DNA from: CAUUCF01 sp963543695
GTDB lineage: Bacteria > Pseudomonadota > Gammaproteobacteria > UBA9339
DNA: 64,000 nt
Reading direction: 5' to 3'
NCBI GenBank assembly: GCA_963543695.1
Contig: CAUUCF010000001.1
Span: forward strand, 104,096 to 168,095
Shown: one piece after another, positions 9,292 through 18,336 of the stretch
Layout: each line of letters opens with the position of its first letter
Numbering within the stretch: the stretch's first letter is position 1
Made by a program: the position numbers and the translations under genes
Notes under the pieces: model-generated
What the model was told of the DNA's origin: nothing
What the model saw: the letters and a program-made list of their open reading frames with translations, nothing else
The model's database searches: none

Positions 9292-9510
9292 GTGCGATTA
9301 AAAAATAATTACATTCCTTGTAATGTGGTTTATCAGATGTTGTTACGCTTAATTTATCGATATAATTTTTCAACAAAGGAATTAGCGGAAAAATTAAATT
9401 TAACTCAAGGAGAAATTGAAGACATTTTAACAAAAAAAGCTATCCGTAAAAAACTAGCTTCTAAATTAACTATTCCCCTAACGGAATTATATTGTAAATT
9501 ACATAATTAA
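9292..9510 (+). CDS. Small helix-turn-helix-like protein, function unknown
   Basis: A 72-residue ORF with GTG start and an AAAGGT ribosome binding site four bases upstream. The segment YNFSTKELAEKLNLTQGEIE has the spacing of a helix-turn-helix (FSTKELAEKLNLTQGEIEDIL), so DNA binding is plausible. It stands alone between dnaX and tRNA-Lys. No closer family was recognised, and it could be a remnant of a longer regulator. Confidence 0.5.
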   Translation: MRLKNNYIPCNVVYQMLLRLIYRYNFSTKELAEKLNLTQGEIEDILTKKAIRKKLASKLTIPLTELYCKLHN

Positions 9511-9556
9511 TATCGACAATCTGTTTTATTTGGTGTCGAGAAAGTTAGTTCGTAAA

Positions 9557-9584
9557 TTGACTTTTTTATATAATAAGGTAGAAT
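9557..9584 (+). promoter_or_regulatory. Sigma-70 promoter for tRNA-Lys
   Basis: TTGACT (9557-9562) and TAGAAT (9579-9584) are separated by 16 bases. The predicted transcription start is only a few bases before the tRNA at 9597. Confidence 0.65.
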
Positions 9585-9596
9585 ATCGAAGGATTT

Positions 9597-9669
9597 GGGC
9601 GATTAGCTCAGTTGGTAGAGCAGCTGACTCTTAATCAGTTGGTCCAGAGTTCGAGCCTCTGATCGCCCA
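9597..9669 (+). tRNA. tRNA-Lys (anticodon CTT)
   Basis: A full cloverleaf. The seven-base acceptor stem GGGCGAT pairs with ATCGCCC. The D arm is AGCTCAGTTGGTAGAGC, the anticodon loop CTCTTAA places CTT at 34-36, the T arm is TTCGA, and the discriminator is A. The 3' CCA is not encoded. Confidence 0.95.
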
Positions 9670-9717
9670 TCTTCTTTTCGGGTATTAAGCTATCTTTTAA
9701 AAAGAGTAAAAATAAGA

Positions 9718-10257
9718 CTAATTTCTAAGTTGAGAAGAAGATAAATCGGGAGTTACTACGTCTAACCAAATGATTTTACCGTTAACCGGGGATGAATGGT
9801 GAATTTGATGTTCAAGCAAGAGTTTGTGAGCGGAGCTGGTCCAAACAACGTTAGGGCGGTTAACGACGATTAGACAAACGTTTTGCCAAATTTCAGCAGC
9901 ACGATACCAAGAAGGGAAAGTTAAGAAACTGTCTAAACCGAGAATTAAACTTAGAGAAGCCGCATAGTTTTTTTTGAAATACTGAACGGTATCGTAAGTA
10001 TAAGAAGGGGTATGATTTTGCATTTCGTATTCCCATATTTTGAAATAGGGGGTGTGTTGAAGAGCTTTTTTTATTCTAGTTAAACGTTCACCGTTAGAAT
10101 AAAAAGTTTTCGTTTTAAACGGAGATAGAAAACACGGGGTAAACCAAATTTCTTTTAAACGTACGTGTTGATAGGCTTGTTGAGCAGCAATTAAATGGCC
10201 TTCGTGGATGGGATCGAAACTGCCACCGAAAAGAGCGATATGATCGGTTTTTATCAT
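9718..10257 (-). CDS. nadD: Nicotinate-nucleotide adenylyltransferase, C-terminus short
   Basis: This enzyme makes nicotinate adenine dinucleotide from NaMN and ATP in NAD synthesis. The nucleotidyltransferase signature FGGSFDPIHEGHLIAA is at the N-terminus, and GLDSF and WYRAAEI are conserved. The protein is 179 residues against about 210 in E. coli. It stops directly after SSSQLRN, the position of the family's ISSTxIR motif, so the usual final 20-30 residues are missing. The start overlaps the parC stop by one base (TAATG), so the two are coupled. Confidence 0.92.
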   Translation of the reverse strand: MIKTDHIALFGGSFDPIHEGHLIAAQQAYQHVRLKEIWFTPCFLSPFKTKTFYSNGERLTRIKKALQHTPYFKIWEYEMQNHTPSYTYDTVQYFKKNYAASLSLILGLDSFLTFPSWYRAAEIWQNVCLIVVNRPNVVWTSSAHKLLLEHQIHHSSPVNGKIIWLDVVTPDLSSSQLRN

Positions 10258-12452
10258 TATTCCTTTGCTGGGTTAATTTCTAACTGTAACAAATTAGCAT
10301 TAGTAATCGGAGTAATTTGTTTTATATCGATCAGGTGAACGTTTTTACCACGTTTTCCTAGGGATTGTCGGTATTGGTTAACTGCTATCGTTAATTGTCC
10401 TTTAGTAGTATTTGCCTGAAAGACGTCTGCCCAATTAACTAATTTAACCACGGATAGTTTTTCTTCTTTATTTAGGTTAATTAACTTAACTCCTTTGCCT
10501 CGGTTAAGAAGAGGAATGGCTTTTAAGCTAATCACGGAGATTTTACCGGTAGAAGTAAGTAACATTAAACCTTCAAAATTTTGAATCAACATCGGTTCTA
10601 ACGGTAAATAATGGGCGGCTATTTTTAAAAAATTTTTACCTTGACGGTATTTCGTAATTAAATTTTTAATCGGGCTGATAAAACCATAACCTTGTTCGGT
10701 GGAAAAAAGTACTAATTGATCTAGCTCGCCAAGTACTAACCAAGCCGCAGGAGTTTTTAGGTCTAATTTAGCACTTAATGGTTCTCCTAAAGTACGATTA
10801 GAGGGTAATTCTTTGGTTTTTAAGGTATAAATTTGTCCACTTTGGTCTAACACGATAGTAGGTTGCTGTAGTTTACCTTGAATCATTTGCTTTAGATGAT
10901 CCCCATTTTTATATTGCACTTCAGGATAATTATTTTTACTTAACCTGATCCACCCTTGTTCAGATAAAATTACGGTCACTGGTTCATTAGGGACATCTTT
11001 TTCTAGATTTAGCAGTTTTGCTGATGGACGAACTACTAGTTTAGTTTTACGTTCGTCTCCGAACTGTTTAATTAACGTTAATAATTCTGTTTTAATTAAT
11101 TTTTTCGGATTCAACAGAAAATTCTGGTATTCATTTAATTTTTTTTGTAGTTCGCTTTGTTCTTGTTTTAATTTCAATTCTTCTAATTTAGCTAAAGCTT
11201 TTAATTTTAGTTCTAAAATAGCGTCTACTTGATTTTCGTTCAGATGAAAACGTTTCATTAAGGTATTTCGAGGTTGATCCGCTTCTCTAATAATCCAAAT
11301 TACTTCTTCTAGAGCATTAAAGACGATTAATAGGCCATTAATGATGTTGAGCCGTTCTTTAATTTGGGATGAACAAAAGGTTAAACGTTTAATTATCGTA
11401 TTTTCACGATAATCAAGCCATTCGGCTAGAATTTGTCTTAATCCTTTAACTTGAGGACGTCGATTTAAACCAATCATGTTTAAATTAATATGGTAATTAT
11501 TTTCTAGCTGAGTTTTGGCAAAAAGGTGAAGCATCATCTCGTCTAAGTTAGTTTTTCCCTTAAAAGATAAAACTAAACGTACTGGGGTTTGATGATCAGA
11601 TTCATCCCTAAAATCTTCTAACGTCGGTAGCTGTTTAGTTTGCATTAAATGGGCCAGTTGTTCTTCGATGCAAGCAGAAGAAATTTGGTATGGTAAACTG
11701 GTAATAATGACTTTTTGGTTTTCTATGCGGTACGTGGCTCTTAATTTGATGGTTCCGGTACCATTTCGGTAGATATCTGCTAATTCTTGTTGGGTATTAA
11801 TAATTTCTCCACCGGTAGGAAAGTCGGGAGCAGGAAGGTACGTTAATAGGGTTTCTAAAGCTACTTCAGAGTTTTCTAATAGGGCGATGCATGCTTTTAA
11901 CGTTTCGGTTAAATTATGAGGGGGGATGTAAGTTGACATTCCTACTGCAATTCCCATCGTGCCGTTCAGGAGGATGTTAGGTACCTCCGCAGGTAATAAA
12001 ATAGGTTCTTTTAAAGTACCGTCAAAATTAACTCCCCAATCGATGGTACCGAGCTCTAATTCTCTGAGCAGTAAAGTAGTATAATTAGCTAAACGGGCTT
12101 CGGTGTAACGCATTGCGGCAAAAGATTTAGGGTCATCAATGGATCCCCAGTTACCTTGTCCTTCAATTAAAGGGTAGCGGTAAGAAAAATTTTGTGCCAT
12201 TAAAACCATCGCTTCGTAGCAAGCAGTATCTCCGTGAGGATGGTATTTACCTAATACATCGCCAACCGTACGAGCAGATTTTTTAAATTTAGCCGTATTT
12301 TTTAACCCTAATTCAGACATTGCGTAGATAATGCGTCGTTGCACAGGTTTTAAACCATCTTCTAATCGAGGCAAAGCACGATCTAAAATGACGGACATGG
12401 CGTAATTTAGGTAAGCTTCTTCGGTAAATTTTTTCAGAGAAATCTGTTCCAT
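10257..12452 (-). CDS. parC: DNA topoisomerase IV subunit A
   Basis: A 731-residue type IIA topoisomerase subunit that decatenates chromosomes together with ParE (not in the window). The breakage-reunion domain holds the catalytic Tyr116 in AAMRYTEAR. The quinolone-pocket region HPHGDTACYE has Thr76 and Glu80 at the positions of E. coli Ser80 and Glu84. The C-terminal beta-pinwheel repeats are present but divergent. ParC rather than GyrA is favoured by the start EQISLKKFTEEAYLNYAM, by the length, and by the lack of a GyrA-box-like QRRGG motif. Confidence 0.95.
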   Translation of the reverse strand: MEQISLKKFTEEAYLNYAMSVILDRALPRLEDGLKPVQRRIIYAMSELGLKNTAKFKKSARTVGDVLGKYHPHGDTACYEAMVLMAQNFSYRYPLIEGQGNWGSIDDPKSFAAMRYTEARLANYTTLLLRELELGTIDWGVNFDGTLKEPILLPAEVPNILLNGTMGIAVGMSTYIPPHNLTETLKACIALLENSEVALETLLTYLPAPDFPTGGEIINTQQELADIYRNGTGTIKLRATYRIENQKVIITSLPYQISSACIEEQLAHLMQTKQLPTLEDFRDESDHQTPVRLVLSFKGKTNLDEMMLHLFAKTQLENNYHINLNMIGLNRRPQVKGLRQILAEWLDYRENTIIKRLTFCSSQIKERLNIINGLLIVFNALEEVIWIIREADQPRNTLMKRFHLNENQVDAILELKLKALAKLEELKLKQEQSELQKKLNEYQNFLLNPKKLIKTELLTLIKQFGDERKTKLVVRPSAKLLNLEKDVPNEPVTVILSEQGWIRLSKNNYPEVQYKNGDHLKQMIQGKLQQPTIVLDQSGQIYTLKTKELPSNRTLGEPLSAKLDLKTPAAWLVLGELDQLVLFSTEQGYGFISPIKNLITKYRQGKNFLKIAAHYLPLEPMLIQNFEGLMLLTSTGKISVISLKAIPLLNRGKGVKLINLNKEEKLSVVKLVNWADVFQANTTKGQLTIAVNQYRQSLGKRGKNVHLIDIKQITPITNANLLQLEINPAKE

Positions 12453-12561
12453 ATTAACTTTAATTTTTTAGCGTTGTTTTCAAAATAACAAAAATAGGAA
12501 AATTTTGCACAATTATTATTTTAAAAAGACAAGCAAGACAAGTGAAACAAAGGGTGAACAT

Positions 12562-13746
12562 TTAATTTTTATCGAGGAAAGAAAGGCGAACGATGCATTC
12601 TCCGTCTTGAAGTTTAATTTTTAAAGTAGGTTGTTTTTTTAATTGGTTTATTTTAGAAATAATTTGATTGTTTTGAGGATTGAAAAGTAAACTAAATCCC
12701 CTTTGTAAAGGATGAGTAGGGTTTAAAGCCGTTAATTTAGTATTTAGAAGGTAGATTTTATTTTGTTGCTGCAGAAAATAACGTAAGATTTTTTGTTTTA
12801 AAAGGTTATTTAAGTTTTGTAATCGTTGCCATTGTTGGGTAATGATTTGGTAAGGATTTTTAAGGCGATGAGCGAGGAGGTTAATTTTTTGCTGATGATT
12901 TTCTAGTTGTAATTTCGTTTTTAAAACGAGCATTTTTGCTATTCGAGATAAATTCGCGTTAATATTTTGGTATTTTTGCATGATTAATTCTGCAGCTGCA
13001 GTAGGGGTGGGAACTCGATAATCGGCAACGAAATCGGCGATGGTAAAATCTGTCTCATGGCCAACTGCACTGATAATCGGAATGTTAGAAAAACGGATTA
13101 CTTGGGCTAATTGTTCGTCGTTAAAAGCCGATAAATCTTCGGTACTTCCTCCTCCACGGGCTAAAATTAGTAATTCACATTCGTTGCGTTGATTGGCTAA
13201 ATTGATGGCTTGGATGAGCTGTTTAGTCGCTTCTTTCCCTTGAGTTAATACTGGGTATATAAAAATTTTAATGGCGATTTTTAACGTAGACAATAAATCT
13301 TTAATGACGGCGCTTTGAGGTGAAGTAATCAATCCTAAAGTTTTAGTAAACGTAATCGGCCGTTTGTTTGCTTGATCAAACCAACCTTGTTTTGCTAATT
13401 TATTTTTTAAGAAAAGAAATTGTTCGTAATAAATGCCTGCGCCTAATAACTTAATATGATGGACAATGAGTTGAAAATCCCCTCTAGGTTCGTATAAAGA
13501 AACGGAAGCAGTAACGAGGACATTGGCACCATTAGTTATTAAAAAATTAGGAAGAAACGATTTAAAAAGTACAGCCTTTACTTGAGCTTTACTGTCTTTT
13601 AAAGTGAAATAACAATGTCCAGAGGGAGAAAAAGTAAGATTGGTAATTTCACCTTCTACGAAAATCGCTTCGAACGTATTTTCTAGATAACGCCTTGTAA
13701 AAGCAGTTAGTTCTGAAATTTTAAATATTTTTTTAGCTAACATCAT
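12562..13746 (-). CDS. xseA: Exodeoxyribonuclease VII large subunit
   Basis: A 394-residue subunit of the single-strand-specific exonuclease VII. The N-terminal OB-fold contains VEGEITNLTFSPSGHCYFTL. The catalytic domain carries ITSPQSAVIKD, the ARGGGSTEDLSAF segment and AVGHETDFTIADFVAD..PTPTAAAE. The C-terminal coiled coil is shorter than in E. coli (456 residues). Either of two adjacent ATG codons (13746 or 13743) could start it. The partner xseB is not seen here. Confidence 0.95.
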   Translation of the reverse strand: MMLAKKIFKISELTAFTRRYLENTFEAIFVEGEITNLTFSPSGHCYFTLKDSKAQVKAVLFKSFLPNFLITNGANVLVTASVSLYEPRGDFQLIVHHIKLLGAGIYYEQFLFLKNKLAKQGWFDQANKRPITFTKTLGLITSPQSAVIKDLLSTLKIAIKIFIYPVLTQGKEATKQLIQAINLANQRNECELLILARGGGSTEDLSAFNDEQLAQVIRFSNIPIISAVGHETDFTIADFVADYRVPTPTAAAELIMQKYQNINANLSRIAKMLVLKTKLQLENHQQKINLLAHRLKNPYQIITQQWQRLQNLNNLLKQKILRYFLQQQNKIYLLNTKLTALNPTHPLQRGFSLLFNPQNNQIISKINQLKKQPTLKIKLQDGECIVRLSFLDKN

Positions 13747-13814
13747 TATTAATCTATAATAATTAGTTTCTTTAAAAAAGAAAGTGAAAAATCGCTTTCT
13801 CGAGAAAAAAATAC

Positions 13815-13843
13815 TTGACCATCTATAATTTCACTGCTATAAG
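13815..13843 (+). promoter_or_regulatory. Strong sigma-70 promoter for hup
   Basis: TTGACC (13815-13820), a 17-base spacer and an extended -10 TGCTATAAG (TATAAG at 13838-13843) lie 48 bases before the HU start. An AAAGGAG ribosome binding site at 13878-13884 follows. The two downstream tRNAs are probably read from the same promoter. Confidence 0.75.
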
Positions 13844-13890
13844 AAATAAGTATTAAGTGCAAATATAGAGTAGGAGTAAAGGAGATTTTT

Positions 13891-14163
13891 ATGAATAAAA
13901 ATGAGTTGATTGATGCTATTGCTGAGAAATCAGAATTGTCTAGAGTAGCAGCTGGTCGCGCTTTGTCTGCCACGATTGAAACAATTGTGAAAGCTTTAGG
14001 GCAAGGTGATAGTGTTACTTTAGTTGGTTTTGGTAGTTTTTTAGTTAGCCAACGTAAAGCTCGTGATGGTCATAATCCGCAAACGGGTGAAGTGATGAAG
14101 ATTCCTGCGATGAGGATTCCTCGTTTTCGTCCTGGTAAACTTTTAAAAGAGGCCGTAAAATAG
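13891..14163 (+). CDS. hup: DNA-binding protein HU
   Basis: A 90-residue nucleoid protein of the HU/IHF family that bends DNA without strong sequence preference. The start MNKNELIDAIAEKSELS, the central GFGSF and the beta-arm tip region R(H)NPQTGEVMKIPAM..FRPGK are all conserved. HU rather than IHF is favoured by VTLVGFGSF and by the arm sequence. The AAAGGAG site is six bases upstream. Only nine bases separate it from tRNA-Val. Confidence 0.96.
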   Translation: MNKNELIDAIAEKSELSRVAAGRALSATIETIVKALGQGDSVTLVGFGSFLVSQRKARDGHNPQTGEVMKIPAMRIPRFRPGKLLKEAVK

Positions 14164-14172
14164 TTTTTGTAA

Positions 14173-14248
14173 GGGTACTTAGCTCAGTTGGTAGAGCATC
14201 GCCTTTACACGGCGGGGGTCAGGGGTTCGAGTCCCTTAGTACCCACCA
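14173..14248 (+). tRNA. tRNA-Val (anticodon TAC)
   Basis: The acceptor stem GGGTACT pairs with AGTACCC. The anticodon loop TTTACAC gives TAC. The 3' end ACCA includes an encoded CCA. It lies directly behind hup. Confidence 0.95.
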
Positions 14249-14271
14249 TTAGTGTTAGATTAATTAGAGGA

Positions 14272-14349
14272 GGAGTGGTAGTTCAGTTGGTTTAGAACGC
14301 CTGCCTGTCACGTAGGAGGTCGCGGGTTCGACCCCCGTCCACTCCGCCA
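14272..14349 (+). tRNA. tRNA-Asp (anticodon GTC)
   Basis: The acceptor stem GGAGTGG pairs with CCACTCC, with discriminator G and an encoded CCA. The anticodon loop CTGTCAC gives GTC. The D loop is one base longer than in E. coli. Confidence 0.95.
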
Positions 14350-14548
14350 TTTATCTAGAAGTTATCTCTGAAAATTTAGTTCGTTGATTTAGGTTTGTTT
14401 TTTATTTCGTTCCAAACAGTTATCTATACAATAATTTTTGGTATTTTATTTGATAATCTGTTAAGATAATTAACGTCGTTGCGATTAATTGACGTATTTA
14501 TATTGAAGTTATTTTTGAGCTTATTATAAAGGTTGAAAGGAGAACAAG

Positions 14549-15070
14549 ATGGAGCAAATCAGCAATAACGGGATTAATAAAATTGTCGAAAAAAAAGAAC
14601 ATAAGGGGATTAAAATCTTGATCTTCATTTTGTTGATTATAATGGCGTTAGACTGTGGAATTGAACCATACGTCAAAAGAAATTTAAATGAAGCCGGGAA
14701 AGTTTTCGTAGAAACGGGCCATTTATTTAAATTTTTGTGGAACGCAAAAGGAAAAAATAAAAATAAATTGGTATCGATCAATCAATCATTATCTTTTGAA
14801 ATAAAAGAAGATCAAGCTTTTGAAACAAGTATGGGTAGACAATATTGCCTAAACTTATTAAGTAGTAATGACGCTACTTTAGTAAAGCAATTGCAAACGA
14901 AAGTTCAACGATTAGGAATCTCGGTTGACGTTAACCATGCTTATAATCATTATTTGGTAATTGCTGGACCTTATAGTAATTTAAGTACAGCTAGAGCGAT
15001 TAAAAAACGGTTGTCAGAACATCAAATCGATAGTACTTTGGTGGTGCAGAAAAAAGAGAAAACAAACTAA
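14549..15070 (+). CDS. SPOR-domain membrane protein
   Basis: A 173-residue protein with one transmembrane helix (about residues 23-36, IKILIFILLIIMAL) and a C-terminal SPOR domain (about 97-165). The domain includes YCLNLLSS and the second half HYLVIAGPYSNLSTARAIKK. SPOR domains bind glycan strands lacking stem peptides at the division septum, so a septal or cell-wall role is expected. It has an AAGGAGA ribosome binding site. It is convergent with truB, 18 bases away. It resembles DedD/FtsN-like small proteins, but the exact orthologue is not clear. Confidence 0.75.
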   Translation: MEQISNNGINKIVEKKEHKGIKILIFILLIIMALDCGIEPYVKRNLNEAGKVFVETGHLFKFLWNAKGKNKNKLVSINQSLSFEIKEDQAFETSMGRQYCLNLLSSNDATLVKQLQTKVQRLGISVDVNHAYNHYLVIAGPYSNLSTARAIKKRLSEHQIDSTLVVQKKEKTN

Positions 15071-15088
15071 ATTTGTAATTTCTAGTTA

Positions 15089-15943
15089 TTAATCGTTGTT
15101 GAAATGTTGTACGAGTTTTAATTGCTTTGCCTTGACCATCCCTAAACCAATGAATTGGTTTAAATAGTATAGCTTTTTATAGCCGTCGGTGGAGCAGAAG
15201 TTTGTTTGAAAACCAGTTTTTAAGTGCAGGTACGTTTGATCGTTTAAGTTAATCGATTCTTGTTCGGCAAAAACTGTTTCTAACGGTAAAAGATGGTGAG
15301 TAACATCGGTAGTTTCTAACGTTTTAAAATCGACCATTTGGTTTTCAGTTAACGCCGCAATCGCAGTTCTTCTTAAACGATAAACGTAGGCTCCACAATT
15401 TAGTTTGTTGCCTATGTCTTCAATTAAGGTACGAATGTACGTACCTTTACTGCAACGGACAGAAAGTTCGAAAAAAGGGGGATTAAAAGTCAAAATTTCC
15501 AGTTGGTTAATCGTGATTTCGCGAGCGGGGCGTTGGACGTTTTTCCCTTGTCGAGCTAAACGATATAGCGGAATGCCTTGTTGTTTTAAAGCTGAGTACA
15601 TTGGGGGTATTTGGAGTTGTTTACCTAAAAAAGTATCAATAGTTTTTTTAAAAAGATCGTAAGATAAATTTTGCCATGGTCCGCCAGCTATTTCTTCGGT
15701 TTCTCGGTCACCGCTTGCGGTCGTAAAGCCGAGCTTGCCCGTCACTAAATAACTTTTATCAGCATCTAATAAATATTGGACGAATTTAGTAGTTTTACCT
15801 AAGAATAAAAGTAACATTCCGGTAGCCGCTGGATCTAAAGTGCCTGCGTGTCCAATTTTTGTTTGAGTTAATCTTTTAACTTGCTGGACAGCGTAATTAG
15901 AACTCCAACCGTAAGGTTTATCTAAAATAATAATGCCGTTCAT
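15089..15943 (-). CDS. truB: tRNA pseudouridine-55 synthase
   Basis: A 284-residue enzyme that forms pseudouridine 55 in the T loop of tRNAs. The start MNGIIILDKPYGWSSN and the catalytic motif GHAGTLDPAATG, with Asp37, identify it. The later KGTYIRTLIEDIG segment is the conserved substrate-binding part. The C-terminus is short, like TruB proteins with a reduced PUA domain. It follows rbfA with no gap, matching the usual rbfA-truB pair. Confidence 0.96.
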   Translation of the reverse strand: MNGIIILDKPYGWSSNYAVQQVKRLTQTKIGHAGTLDPAATGMLLLFLGKTTKFVQYLLDADKSYLVTGKLGFTTASGDRETEEIAGGPWQNLSYDLFKKTIDTFLGKQLQIPPMYSALKQQGIPLYRLARQGKNVQRPAREITINQLEILTFNPPFFELSVRCSKGTYIRTLIEDIGNKLNCGAYVYRLRRTAIAALTENQMVDFKTLETTDVTHHLLPLETVFAEQESINLNDQTYLHLKTGFQTNFCSTDGYKKLYYLNQFIGLGMVKAKQLKLVQHFNND

Positions 15944-16270
15944 TTACGTTACTTGGTTAATTAGCTGTTGTATTTTATTTGCACGTTCTTCCGTTTGATC
16001 GTACTGAAAAAGGAGGAGTGGAGTTAGCCTTAAATTTAAGCTAATAGCGATTAAATGTCTTAAATAAGGTTGTTTTTGGGTTAAAATTTTTTGAGTATTT
16101 TGCTGCTCTAAAGGGTCTAGGAGATTGTAGTAGATTTTAGCCGTTTCTAGCCGGTTAGATACTTGGACGTCGGTGATAGAAATTTTTGTAAATTGTTCTC
16201 GAATCAAAATTTCACCTAAAGTACGTTTAATTGCGGCTGCTACTTTTTGTCGCTTTATTGAACTAACCAT
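15944..16270 (-). CDS. rbfA: Ribosome-binding factor A
   Basis: A 108-residue KH-fold factor that helps mature the 30S subunit and its 16S 5' end. It shows the family pattern: RQKVAAAIKRTLGEILIRE at the start, then ITDVQVSNRLETAKIYYN and a C-terminal LRLTPLLLFQYD before the terminal helix. It is directly upstream of truB with no gap. infB, which normally precedes the pair, is absent here. Confidence 0.93.
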   Translation of the reverse strand: MVSSIKRQKVAAAIKRTLGEILIREQFTKISITDVQVSNRLETAKIYYNLLDPLEQQNTQKILTQKQPYLRHLIAISLNLRLTPLLLFQYDQTEERANKIQQLINQVT

Positions 16271-16324
16271 AAAATACCTTTTTTCTTCTTAAATTATACT
16301 AACGAAGTTTAGTTAGCAAGTTCT

Positions 16325-17461
16325 TTACTGGGGGTTATTATTAACGTACTGGAGAATGCCCTGAGCAATTTGGAAAGCTATTTGGTTTTGATAATTTTTG
16401 TCCAGTAATTTTTTTTCTTCTTGTTGATTAGAAATAAAGCCCGTTTCGATTAATAACGACGGTATTTCAGGAGCTTTTAGCACTAAAAAAGCAGCTTGTT
16501 CTACTATTTGACTATGTAAAGGGGTGATCTTTTTAAGGTTTCGTAACAGATAATTGCCGATCATTAAGCTGTTTTTAATCGTTGCCGTTTGAGCCAAATC
16601 TAATAAAACGGTTTTCACGATTAAGTCTTTATCTTGTAATTCTCGACCTAATTCAGATTCGTTTTCTTTTTTAGCGATCCATCTCGCGGTTTCACTAGTA
16701 GCTCCTTTCGGAGAAAGGGCAAAAATAGAGGCGCCTTGAGCCTGACGATTCCAGTGCGCATCGGCATGTATCGAAATGAAAAGGTCGGCTTGATGCTTTC
16801 TAGCGATTTGGAGTCGCTGTCTTAAAGCGATAAAGAAATCTTGTTCTCTGGTAAGAAAAACTTCAAGGTGACGTTCTTTTTTTAGGTAAAAAGCGATTTT
16901 TTGAGCGATAATAAGGTTTAAATTTTTTTCTAACGTTCCTCGGACGCCAACGGCTCCAGAATCTTTTCCACCGTGTCCTGGATCTAAAACGACCGTAAAT
17001 TTTTTAGCTTTGGGCGGTTGGTTTAATTCTAAAACTACGTTTTGCTTACGGGGATTATCAAACTGATTTTTATAGATTTGTTCGGCTATTAATGTTCCTA
17101 AAGAATCGCTTTTCGTGATATCGAGAACTAAACGATCGGGATCTGTTAGGTAAAAAGAGCGTAATTCGATGGGAGTTTGAAACTCTAAATCACAAATTTT
17201 AGCGTTAAAATGGAGATTCTTTAGTAAAGAATGAGGAGCTATTTTAGGAGGTTGCTGACTAATATTAACCGTTTCTGGAAAAGTTAACTGCCAATGTTGT
17301 AAAGATATTTGCTTGAGTAGCGGTTTTTGTTTAGTTTCAAAAACAATTCTGGTGCTATCTTCTTTGGCGGAAAGACGATAAATAATCGTTTCCCCTTTGA
17401 TCGAAGTGCTGATAATGATTAAATAAAAAATGGCTAGGTTTTTAAACCATTTCGAAAACAT
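16325..17461 (-). CDS. Periplasmic N-acetylmuramoyl-L-alanine amidase with AMIN domain
   Basis: A 378-residue cell-wall amidase (AmiB/AmiC type) that splits daughter cells by cutting the peptide from muramic acid. It has a signal peptide of about 22 residues, then an AMIN domain (about 25-115). The Amidase_3 zinc enzyme follows, with VVLDPGHGGKDSGAVG, SIHADAHWN, ASIFALSPKGATS and LLIETGFISN supplying the zinc ligands and catalytic Glu. There is no LysM domain at the C-terminus, unlike AmiB. It stands upstream of rbfA with a 54-base gap. Confidence 0.92.
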   Translation of the reverse strand: MFSKWFKNLAIFYLIIISTSIKGETIIYRLSAKEDSTRIVFETKQKPLLKQISLQHWQLTFPETVNISQQPPKIAPHSLLKNLHFNAKICDLEFQTPIELRSFYLTDPDRLVLDITKSDSLGTLIAEQIYKNQFDNPRKQNVVLELNQPPKAKKFTVVLDPGHGGKDSGAVGVRGTLEKNLNLIIAQKIAFYLKKERHLEVFLTREQDFFIALRQRLQIARKHQADLFISIHADAHWNRQAQGASIFALSPKGATSETARWIAKKENESELGRELQDKDLIVKTVLLDLAQTATIKNSLMIGNYLLRNLKKITPLHSQIVEQAAFLVLKAPEIPSLLIETGFISNQQEEKKLLDKNYQNQIAFQIAQGILQYVNNNPQ

Positions 17462-17566
17462 AAAACCAATCCTTAACTGACAAAATTTATAATACTGGTA
17501 ATCAAGCTAAATGTAAATAATCTACTCCGAACGTAGTTGAAGGCAAATTATTTAAAAATGCTTGTG

Positions 17567-17595
17567 TTGGAACTTTTCTTTAGTTAAACTATTAT
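17567..17595 (+). promoter_or_regulatory. Candidate sigma-70 promoter upstream of the BI-1 family gene
   Basis: TTGGAA (17567-17572), a 17-base spacer and TATTAT (17590-17595) lie 29 bases before the start codon. A GAAGGGAA-like ribosome binding site lies between. Confidence 0.5.
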
Positions 17596-17624
17596 ACGAA
17601 CGTTGAAAAGAGGGAAGGGAAATT

Positions 17625-18305
17625 ATGAAAGTATATGAATCAGAAAAAGTTGTTCTCAAAGAAGAAATGATGAATACTTCAGTGGAGGTTATTCGACAAG
17701 GATATTTTTTATTGGGATTAACGTTATTATTTAGTGCGATAACTTGTTTTCTAACGTTAACTGGATGGTTGCCATTAATTATGAATGGTTTTCTGGGTAT
17801 TATTTTATTATTCGGTAGTTTATGGTTAGCGCAAGCGTATAGCCATTCTAAAACGGGTTTAATCTTTACTTTTATTTTTACAGGGTTAATGGGTAATTAC
17901 GTTGCTCCGATTTTAGCTTATTATTTAAGTAATTTTACGAATGGGTTTGGTTTAGTGCTGGGTGCGTTATTTGGTACGGCTGGAATCTTCTTTAGTCTAT
18001 CTTTATACGTATGGATTAGTAAGAAAAATTTTACTTATTTATACGGTATGTTATGGGTTGGTTTATTAGCAGCATTTGCCATTTCATGTTTAAGTTTATT
18101 TTTAGGTTTAAATTTTATGCAGGGGGTCATTTCAACGATCATGGTGATTGTTGCTTCTGGTTTTATTTTGGCGGACACCAGTTTGGCCATTCACCGAGGA
18201 ATTCATAACCCCATTTTATTAGCGGTTAATTTATACGTAGATATTTGGAATTTATTTTTACATTTATTGCGTATTTTATCGATTTTTGCAGGGAAAGAAA
18301 AATAA
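17625..18305 (+). CDS. Bax inhibitor-1/YccA family membrane protein
   Basis: A 226-residue, highly hydrophobic protein with seven predicted membrane helices, in the BI-1/YccA/YbhL family. The TGLMGNYVAPILAYY region and the final acidic-pair helix (ADTSLAIHRG then NLYVDIWNLFLHLLRIL) are the family's marks. In E. coli, YccA modulates the FtsH protease. Other members act as pH-dependent calcium leaks. Which role applies here is not shown. It is 31 bases upstream of the L,D-transpeptidase gene. Confidence 0.88.
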   Translation: MKVYESEKVVLKEEMMNTSVEVIRQGYFLLGLTLLFSAITCFLTLTGWLPLIMNGFLGIILLFGSLWLAQAYSHSKTGLIFTFIFTGLMGNYVAPILAYYLSNFTNGFGLVLGALFGTAGIFFSLSLYVWISKKNFTYLYGMLWVGLLAAFAISCLSLFLGLNFMQGVISTIMVIVASGFILADTSLAIHRGIHNPILLAVNLYVDIWNLFLHLLRILSIFAGKEK

Positions 18306-18336
18306 AAAAAATTAATAAGGAGATTGTGATACGGAT

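Noticed and set aside
13749..13973. Minus-strand frame overlapping the hup start and promoter
   Set aside because: It covers the strong hup promoter and the start of hup and has no family resemblance.
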